Assembly (NCBI GenBank): GCA_947629715.1
Contig: CANRET010000009.1
Location: 1 to 46,720 of the forward strand
Direction of reading: 5' to 3'
DNA: 46,720 bases
DNA from: an uncultured Akkermansia sp.
GTDB lineage: Bacteria; Verrucomicrobiota; Verrucomicrobiia; Verrucomicrobiales; Akkermansiaceae
Of the stretch, positions 41,107 to 46,720 are shown one piece after another. Below the pieces are notes generated by a model that ran no database searches, had not been told where the DNA came from, and saw only the letters and a program-made list of their open reading frames with translations. Each line of letters starts with the position of its first letter. The first letter of the stretch is position 1. The position numbers were made by a program, and so were the translations under genes.

Positions 41107-41898
41107 TTAATCGCGCGCGGTGCCCCAGCGGCGGTGCAACCATAATTCCGCCGGCGAGAAAAGCAATTTATCCGCCAGCAGTCCGACCAGGATAATAATG
41201 AACATGACGCCTACCACTTGGTGCATGCGCTGCAATTCACGACCGTAGTGCAGGTACTGTCCGATACCGAAGCCGGAGACGACGGAAACGTAGATTTCCG
41301 CAGCCATCAGTGAACGCCAAGCAAAGGCCCAGCCCTGCTTCATTCCGCTCACCACGAATGGCGCAGAGGCCGGAAGAGTGACGAAAAGCAGCGTATGCAG
41401 AGGGGAGGAACCCATCGTGCGTGCAGCGCGGGCGTAAATGGGGGGCACATTGCGAATGCCGTTCTCTGTGGAAAGAAGTACGCTCCACAGCGTTCCCATG
41501 ATGACGACGAAGAGCAGTGCTGCTTCTGTCTGTCCGAACCAGATGCAGGCCAGCGGAACCCAGCAGACGCTCGGCAGCCCCTGAAAACCGAGGCCCAGTA
41601 CGCCCACGGTGTTGCGCACGCAGGTAAAGCGTGCCGCCAGCATGCCAAGCGGCACTCCGATGAGCAGACCGATGACATAGCCGATGAGGAGGCGTTTCAG
41701 GGTGATGAGCATGGAGAGGGGGAGCTTGCCGTTCACCGTGTTGTCCCAGAGGTATTGCGCCACAAGCGAGGGTGAGGGCAGAACGTAGGGCGACCACAGT
41801 GTGCAGTCGATGCCCAGAAATGAGAGATCTCCGGTGACTCCTGCCCAAATGAGAATGAGCAGAAGGAAAAAGAGAAGCGTTTGAGTCGTGTTTTTCAT
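41107..41898 (-). CDS. ABC transporter permease (SsuC/TauC/NrtB type)
   Basis: 263 residues with about six membrane segments. The permease-ATPase contact (EAA) region reads YARAARTMGSSPLHTLLFVTLPASAPFVVSGMKQGWAFAWRSLMAAE, as in sulfonate, taurine and nitrate importers (family: G.S....F..V.LP...P.I..GL..G...AW...V.AE). It lies 14 nt after the ATPase gene. The specificity cannot be deduced from the permease. Confidence 0.9.
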   Translation of the reverse strand: MKNTTQTLLFFLLLILIWAGVTGDLSFLGIDCTLWSPYVLPSPSLVAQYLWDNTVNGKLPLSMLITLKRLLIGYVIGLLIGVPLGMLAARFTCVRNTVGVLGLGFQGLPSVCWVPLACIWFGQTEAALLFVVIMGTLWSVLLSTENGIRNVPPIYARAARTMGSSPLHTLLFVTLPASAPFVVSGMKQGWAFAWRSLMAAEIYVSVVSGFGIGQYLHYGRELQRMHQVVGVMFIIILVGLLADKLLFSPAELWLHRRWGTARD

Positions 41899-41912
41899 GC
41901 GTGAAAGGCGGA

Positions 41913-42725
41913 TTAATCACATTCGCCGGCTTGATGGTACCCCTTCAGCGCGGCGGTGATGCGCTGGGAGATGTCTGCCAAGTCGTGGTCGTTGATGTTG
42001 CGCGGACGTGGCAGATTCACCGCAAACTCCTCACGGATGCGTCCCGGATGCGGGGTAAACAGCAATACGCGATCCCCCAGACACACCGCTTCGCGCACAT
42101 TGTGCGTCACAAAAATGATGGTCTTTTTTCGTTTCTGCCAGATGTCCTGAATATCGCCGTAGAGTTGTTCGCGGGTCATGGCGTCCAAAGCGGAGAAAGG
42201 TTCGTCCATGAGCAGAATCTTCGGATTGGGGGCAAGCGAACGTGCGAGAGCCACGCGCTGCTTCATACCGCCGGAGAGTTCGTGGATATTGGCATGCGCA
42301 AAGTTGTCCATTTTGACGAGGTAGAGGTAGTATTTCGCCACTTCCAGTCGCTCGCGGTTGTTCAGATTAGGCTTCTGTTTGAGCCCGAACATCACATTGC
42401 CGATGACGTCCAACCAGGGGAAAAGAGCGTGTTCTTGGAACATGACGAGCCTGTCGCGTCCCGGCTCGGTGATGGGCGTTCCGTTGATGAGAGCTTGTCC
42501 ACTGTCCGGTTTTTCAAGTCCGGCGATGATGTTGAGCAGTGTGGATTTGCCGCAGCCGCTGGGTCCCACGAAGCACACAAACTCACCTTCGCGGATGCTG
42601 ATGGAGACGTCTTGCAGGGCAGTGACGAGACCGCCCTGGGTTTCGAAAGTTTTAGTGACGCGCTCCACGCTGAGGCGTGCAGTGGGAAAGTCGTGCAATT
42701 CGGGGTGTGGGGCGGTTTCAGTCAT
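41913..42725 (-). CDS. ABC transporter ATP-binding protein (SsuB/TauB/NrtD type)
   Basis: 270 residues. Walker A is GPSGCGKST, the Q-loop follows the sequence VMFQEHALFPWLDV (typical of the sulfonate/nitrate group), the signature is LSGGMKQRVALARSLA, Walker B is ILLMDEPFSALDAMTR, and the H-loop is IFVTHNVREAVCLGDRV. It powers the permease encoded next to it. Its ATG overlaps the stop of the binding-protein gene by 4 nt. Confidence 0.94.
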   Translation of the reverse strand: MTETAPHPELHDFPTARLSVERVTKTFETQGGLVTALQDVSISIREGEFVCFVGPSGCGKSTLLNIIAGLEKPDSGQALINGTPITEPGRDRLVMFQEHALFPWLDVIGNVMFGLKQKPNLNNRERLEVAKYYLYLVKMDNFAHANIHELSGGMKQRVALARSLAPNPKILLMDEPFSALDAMTREQLYGDIQDIWQKRKKTIIFVTHNVREAVCLGDRVLLFTPHPGRIREEFAVNLPRPRNINDHDLADISQRITAALKGYHQAGECD

Positions 42726-43723
42726 GGGTGTTGAGGTGGAGTGTAGAGCATACCTTCAATGGGAGGCACGCGATCCAGCAGCCCTGCCGCCTGCGCGTCC
42801 TTCACAAATTGCCGCAACCCGGCCAGGTCAATTTCGTTGGTGAGGGCGAGTCTCTGCCACGCACTGCGCACCAGCTCAATATCCACGGGGGTTTGGGTGA
42901 GTTCGCTGAGTTCAGAGGCTACGCGTTGTTGGGCCTCTTGAGGGTGGTCGAGGATCCATTGCGTGAGTTCGCGGTGGGCACGAATGATCGCTGCAGCCTC
43001 CTGCGGGTGGGCCTTGAGCCATGCCTCGCGCCCGGCAAGCACCGTGGTCACCACACCCGGCTCCTGCACCAGCAGACGCGCCCCGGCCAACTTTTCCATG
43101 AGCGATACCCACGGCTCCACCGTCCACGAAGCGACCAGCTTTTTCTGCTTCATGAGCTGCAGCTGGAGTGAAGAGGTTGTGGGGCTCACACGCACGTCTC
43201 CGCCGCCTTCCAGCGTGCAAGTAAGGCCGTTTTTCGCCAGCCAGGCCCGGCATGACACATCCTGCGTGTTGCCGAGCTGGGGCGTGGCGATGCTCTTCCC
43301 GCGAAAGTCTGTGGGGCAGGTAATGGCGCTGTCCGGACTCACCAGCAGCGCAGCTCCCCCGTTCACTGCCCCTGCGAGCAACCTCATCTCTCGACCGGAG
43401 GAGACCGCGTAGGCATTGATGGCGGGGCTCGGACCGATGTAGGTGAGATCCGCCGTACGCCCAAAGACAGCTTCAGCTGCGGAAGGTCCTGCATTAAACG
43501 TTTGCCATTGCACGCTGCAGCCGGGCAGATAGCGTTCAAACCAGCCTTTTCCTTCGCGACTCATGTTGCGTGCGACAAGCGCCTGCACGTGCGTGATGTT
43601 CGGGAAGCAGCCGATGCGTACGACACGTTCCGACGCATTTTCCTTTTGGCACGCAGAAATTCCCAGCAGCATCACGCCCAACGCAGCCAGCCATGTCACT
43701 GTTGTCTTCACTCTCCTCAGCAT
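42722..43723 (-). CDS. Lipoprotein substrate-binding protein of the sulfonate/nitrate-type ABC importer
   Basis: 333 residues from ATG 43723. A signal peptide ends in lipobox LGISAC, expected to be lipid-anchored. The mature part resembles SsuA/NMT1-like proteins (RIGCFPNITHVQALVARN, FNAGPSAAEAVFGRTADLTYIGPSPAINAYAVS, GGAALLVSP, GKSIATPQLGNTQDVSCRAWL). It should capture an anionic ligand such as an alkylsulfonate, taurine or nitrate. TATGCT at 43719-43724 with a -35-like TGGACG (43742-43747, 17 bp spacer) could be a promoter, in which case the GTG at 43711 is the start. Upstream frame to 43819 is not convincing. Confidence 0.85.
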   Translation of the reverse strand: MLRRVKTTVTWLAALGVMLLGISACQKENASERVVRIGCFPNITHVQALVARNMSREGKGWFERYLPGCSVQWQTFNAGPSAAEAVFGRTADLTYIGPSPAINAYAVSSGREMRLLAGAVNGGAALLVSPDSAITCPTDFRGKSIATPQLGNTQDVSCRAWLAKNGLTCTLEGGGDVRVSPTTSSLQLQLMKQKKLVASWTVEPWVSLMEKLAGARLLVQEPGVVTTVLAGREAWLKAHPQEAAAIIRAHRELTQWILDHPQEAQQRVASELSELTQTPVDIELVRSAWQRLALTNEIDLAGLRQFVKDAQAAGLLDRVPPIEGMLYTPPQHP

Positions 43724-43747
43724 AGCAAACTTTGCGTTTTCCGTCCA

Positions 43748-44169
43748 GTTCGGATTGTGACAGAGCAGGACAAATGCATTTGGATTTTCGGGAGTGCAGG
43801 GTATCGACATGAGTCGCATGCCCAGCTGTTTGCAGGCTAATGCACCGCCTTTGCCTCACTCTTTTCCGTTGCTTGCGGTTTGCTTCGTCGTCGATCCATC
43901 GGCGTCTTGTTTTCAAGCGGTTTTCTCCGCCCGAGGTCTGGGAGTGAAAGGTGAGCTGAGCCGTTTGGCAAACGTCATTTTCCGGCGGTGGATGGTCCGG
44001 ATATCCTCGGTCTGCTACGGAATGTACACGACCCGGTGACGGACATGGAGGGGACCTTCGCGGCTGTGGAGGACAGTTCAGCGGCACGACTCGGGCACGA
44101 CCGCCAACACACTGCTCCACGGGGACCCGGCTCAGGCGGTATCGTAAGACGACCTCAGATCTAATACGG
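43748..44169. other. Non-coding stretch between the ABC operon and the PAP2 gene
   Basis: About 420 bp with no convincing gene. An open frame on the minus strand (to 44198) has a composition unlike the neighbouring proteins and no start signal. I see no tRNA, no clear terminator for the PAP2 direction and no repeats. It may be a decayed gene; parts look GC-rich and coding-like (for instance 43920-44110). Confidence 0.4.
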
Positions 44170-44198
44170 TTGACAGTGTATCTTGCGTGGAGTATCAT
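44170..44198 (+). promoter_or_regulatory. Promoter of the PAP2 gene
   Basis: TTGACA (44170-44175), a 17 bp spacer and TATCAT (44193-44198). The expected leader is about 30 nt. Confidence 0.65.
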
Positions 44199-44234
44199 GG
44201 CGACGCCTTAAGTTAACATTCGACCACAAACGAA

Positions 44235-45164
44235 ATGACGGACATTCAATACCTGCTCTTTCTTCAGCACGCGCGTGAGATGCTCGGAGGAGTTTTTGAC
44301 AGCTTTTTCCTGCAAATCAGCAATTTCTCTTCCGGCATATTTGTGTGGCTGTTCGCTTGCATCATGTTCTGGTCGGTGGATAAAAAAATCGGCCGTTTCC
44401 TTTTTCTCAACGTAGCGTTATCTCGGTTCGTTATGCAGACGTTGAAACTGACGTTCTGCGTGTATCGTCCCTGGATACGATCGGCGGAGATTCTGCCCAT
44501 CGAAAAAGCGTCCGGCTACTCTTTCCCCAGCGGGCACACGGTGACGGCGGCAGCCAATTACGGGACGCTCATGGAAAGGTACCGAGGAAGCCGTGCGCTG
44601 GGTTTCTTTTTGGCGCTCATGATCCTGCTTACGATGTTTTCGCGCAACTACATCGGCGTGCACACTCCGCAGGACGTGGCGGTCGGACTGCTCATCGGCG
44701 TCGTCGTGGTCGTGTGCGGTGCGCGCGCATGGGAGTGGCTTGAGGCTCATCCGAGAAAGGATTATATGCTGCCGTGTGCGGGGATCGTGATGGTTGCCCT
44801 TTTTCTGGCCTATATTTCGCTGAGAGCTTACCCGCTGGATTACGTGGATGGCAAACTCCTCGTGAACCCGGAAAAGATGAAGATTGACGGCTTCAAGGAT
44901 GCCGGACGAATGTTGGGCGTTGCACTCGGTTGGTTTATGGAGCGTCGGTGGGTACGCTTTCGCATGGATGTTCCCGTGCTGCGCCGTGCCGCGAGAGCCT
45001 GTTTCGGAGCGCTGCTGCTGCTGTTCTGTGAAAGCTGCGCCATGCCGATGCTCTGCAACGCATGCGGTTCGCCGTGGGCCCCCTTTGCAGCGACATTCTT
45101 TGAGCTTATCCTGTTGATGGCGATCTACCCAATGTCATTTGCGCGCGAGAAGAGGAACGCTTGA
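44235..45164 (+). CDS. PAP2-family membrane phosphatase
   Basis: 309 residues with about seven hydrophobic segments. The three phosphatase motifs are complete: Lys71-x6-RP (KLTFCVYRP), PSGH at 98-101, and SRNYIGVHTPQD with Arg137, His143 and Asp147. Such enzymes remove phosphate from undecaprenyl diphosphate, phosphatidate or sphingoid-type lipids, and the substrate cannot be told. The layout with a C-terminal set of extra helices resembles YeiU/LpxT- and SPP-like bacterial members. The gene has its own promoter. Confidence 0.88.
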   Translation: MTDIQYLLFLQHAREMLGGVFDSFFLQISNFSSGIFVWLFACIMFWSVDKKIGRFLFLNVALSRFVMQTLKLTFCVYRPWIRSAEILPIEKASGYSFPSGHTVTAAANYGTLMERYRGSRALGFFLALMILLTMFSRNYIGVHTPQDVAVGLLIGVVVVVCGARAWEWLEAHPRKDYMLPCAGIVMVALFLAYISLRAYPLDYVDGKLLVNPEKMKIDGFKDAGRMLGVALGWFMERRWVRFRMDVPVLRRAARACFGALLLLFCESCAMPMLCNACGSPWAPFAATFFELILLMAIYPMSFAREKRNA

Positions 45165-45231
45165 CAAATGCGGTAAAAACGACTGCTTCGGAAGGAATCG
45201 GACGGTCGGGAAGGGGATGCGGTGGCCAAGA

Positions 45232-45501
45232 TCAGCTGAGGACCCCGGCGCGTTCCTCGATGAGTTTCCTGCAGAAAACGTCGCTCTCTTCGCGTGAGAA
45301 GGCATCTTCCAGGCAGCTCTCTACGATGGTGTGGGAGCCATCCGCATTTGTGCGGGTGAGCTGAGGGCAGATGATGCCTCCCCCGGCAGTCCGTACTTGG
45401 TTCCATCGGAATAGCCTGCCCCAGAGGAACAATCGCCCTCTGCGTGGGAGTGATGCTTTTGTTCGACAGGTCGTGAGCGCGGCAGACGCCGTGTTTCTCA
45501 T
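45232..45501 (-). pseudogene. Possible gene remnant downstream of the AT-rich unknown gene
   Basis: The minus-strand frame reads a protein-like sequence, especially its end (SHTIVESCLEDAFSREESDVFCRKLIEERAGVLS). It has an ATG at 45501 and a TTG at 45519 overlapping the previous gene. There is no Shine-Dalgarno site and I do not recognise it. It may be the tail of a truncated gene or a chance frame; otherwise the 344 bp between the two flanking genes hold nothing I can identify. Confidence 0.25.
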
Positions 45502-45508
45502 TGGGTGT

Positions 45509-46546
45509 TTAGGAGCCAAAGACAGGACTGTCAGTCACGTCCAGTACGGATGATGATAACAACTCAGCGTGCTTTTTCCCAATTTTCAATTTTAGTTCAA
45601 AGAGAAATTTGTGATTTTCATGATCATCATGTTTCACGAATACCTTTTCTATAGCGTTTGCTACAGCACAGATAAAGGATTCTTTTGTTTCAGTTGTTGG
45701 AAAAACACGGCTATCTCCGCCCCATCTTAAACCGAAAATGAAATCAATAATTCTGCCATTTTCAATATGCAACCAATCTTTTACAACCTCCTCGGCTAAT
45801 TTTTTCCAAACCGGGCTGTGAAAATTGATTCTGTACGTTGAAGAATCTGACTTCCAATGTGATTCATAGTGAATTAAGCGAGTATAACGTTCTGCACGCA
45901 ACACGAAACGCACCCGAACCACATTTGACCTTGCTCCTTTGTATAACGCGTCCAAATGTGGCTGAATGTCCAGAATTTTGCAATTCCTTGTGACATAGAC
46001 ACCCCCTTCTAACTCACACTCAAACTTAAATGAAAATGAATGGGGTTTCTTCCCATAGTTTTTCATTGTTTCGTCATTGAATTGCCGGAATAGCGTATCA
46101 CAAACAATGGTCTTTAATGACTCTTCTGCTTCATCAGATGGGAATGGAAACAGCCAGTCCTCTTTAATTTTTTCTATTTTCTTAGGGTCAATCGGCTTTT
46201 CGCAAAGTGCATGATGGAGTTTCTCCTTGTAAGATTCTCGATCAATTATTTCCGTAGCAAGTTTCTCAAAGGCAACACTTCCTAATTCCGGATTGACTGG
46301 AATTGCCCTGTTTGAACCAGACCAACGGAACACGGATTCACCTCTTCCGTTTTCATCGATGGTGAGAATGAAAGAAAAATCAAATTTCTTTTGTCTTTCC
46401 TTGATTTCTTCTAGTCTTTGTCGTTCCAAATAAGAATCATCTGCCGGGAAAGACCAAGGGCAATTGTATGGGTGGTCGAAAACGTGATAATCTACCGGGT
46501 GATTGTTGATCAATAGTTTCCTGTCGATATTCAAAGACTTCATCAT
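45509..46546 (-). CDS. Unknown protein encoded by an AT-rich gene
   Basis: 345 residues from ATG 46546 (a second ATG follows at once). It is a charged, apparently soluble protein with many Lys, Glu and Phe residues and no signal peptide or membrane helix. It has two halves with similar texture: FDFSFILTIDENGRGESVFRWSGSNRAIPVNPELGSVAFEKLATEIID and later INFHSPVWKKLAEEVVKDWLHIENGRIIDFIFGLRWGGDSRVFPTT. These suggest an internal duplication. No catalytic motif is visible to me. It is clearly more AT-rich than the core genes around it, so it is probably acquired. Confidence 0.6.
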   Translation of the reverse strand: MMKSLNIDRKLLINNHPVDYHVFDHPYNCPWSFPADDSYLERQRLEEIKERQKKFDFSFILTIDENGRGESVFRWSGSNRAIPVNPELGSVAFEKLATEIIDRESYKEKLHHALCEKPIDPKKIEKIKEDWLFPFPSDEAEESLKTIVCDTLFRQFNDETMKNYGKKPHSFSFKFECELEGGVYVTRNCKILDIQPHLDALYKGARSNVVRVRFVLRAERYTRLIHYESHWKSDSSTYRINFHSPVWKKLAEEVVKDWLHIENGRIIDFIFGLRWGGDSRVFPTTETKESFICAVANAIEKVFVKHDDHENHKFLFELKLKIGKKHAELLSSSVLDVTDSPVFGS

Positions 46547-46720
46547 GGGAGTGTCAAATGAATCGTCAACTTGGATGTCCCTGACACTTGAGGATATGAG
46601 TTTGCTGTGAATTGCAAGAACAAAAGCAACATATGACAGAAAGAGTTGAGGTCATGAGAAGAGAGGGGTAAAATAGTGACGGAAGGGTTGAGCCATATGC
46701 CAGGCGGATTTGCCCCTGAA
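46547..46720. other. Window end, no feature recognised
   Basis: The sequence upstream of the AT-rich unknown gene shows no gene. It probably holds that gene's promoter, but I cannot place it with confidence. Confidence 0.4.

Noticed and set aside
43536..44198. 220-residue minus-strand frame before the ABC operon
   Set aside because: It overlaps the binding-protein gene, lacks a start signal, and its composition is not protein-like.

Overview
The window looks like about 47 kb of Gram-negative chromosome. Evidence for an outer membrane and Kdo-type LPS is the KdsD/KpsF isomerase, several lipoprotein signal peptides and UppP. Most genes are moderately GC-rich and packed in short operons with 1-4 bp stop/start overlaps. 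The mix of genes (GH75-like secreted protein, SMUG1-type uracil-DNA glycosylase, FHA membrane protein, MBOAT plus DUF459-like SGNH proteins, stand-alone CoaB, S11 with a long N-terminal extension) suggests a Verrucomicrobiota-like bacterium. That placement is inference; no rRNA gene is present to settle it.

Layout. 1-482: AT-rich non-coding DNA with three copies of a palindromic motif. 483-4617 (+): an acyl-transfer operon of one MBOAT protein and two SGNH hydrolases. 4614-6459 (-): a two-gene unit of an AAA ATPase and a PD-(D/E)XK-like protein, a candidate defence system. 6586-7208 (+): TatA-like protein and a small unknown. 7293-10278 (-): SDR, GH75-like secreted protein, RuvA. 10450-14491 (+): tRNA-Thr, two identical tRNA-Lys, LepA, UppP, KdsD/KpsF. 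14543-19577 (-): lipoprotein and FHA protein, tRNA-Asp, Rrf2 regulator, aminotransferase, SMUG1. 19662-21157 (+): ParA and ComF. 21170-22475 (-): XerC/D recombinase and a DUF486 membrane protein.

22563-27177 is the standout: an AT-rich island bounded by two 236-bp direct repeats (about 98% identical). The right copy contains the 3' end of hemW. Inside are a truncated IS1595-type transposase, a D12-class adenine methyltransferase, an EcoRI-family endonuclease with the catalytic and NAIER recognition residues intact, a highly structured putative non-coding RNA with its own promoter and terminator, a small protein with a possible Cas2/VapD-like fold, and a convergent protein resembling BECR-fold RNases.

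27129-29860 (-): HemW, metallo-beta-lactamase-fold hydrolase, NagB. 30113-34959 (+): lipoprotein alpha/beta hydrolase, ribosomal protein L25/Ctc, Aas-like acyl-activating enzyme. 34972-35985 (-): GT10-like fucosyltransferase. 36182-39689 (+): rpsM-rpsK-rpsD (no rpoA follows), then coaB-rsgA. 39716-43723 (-): sulfonate/nitrate-type ABC importer with a GlcD-like FAD oxidase. 44235-45164 (+): PAP2 phosphatase. 45509-46546 (-): an AT-rich unknown gene.

A recurring pattern is a sigma70-like -10 element only 6-10 nt before the start codon of many first-in-operon genes. This implies leaderless or near-leaderless mRNAs and helped choose several starts.
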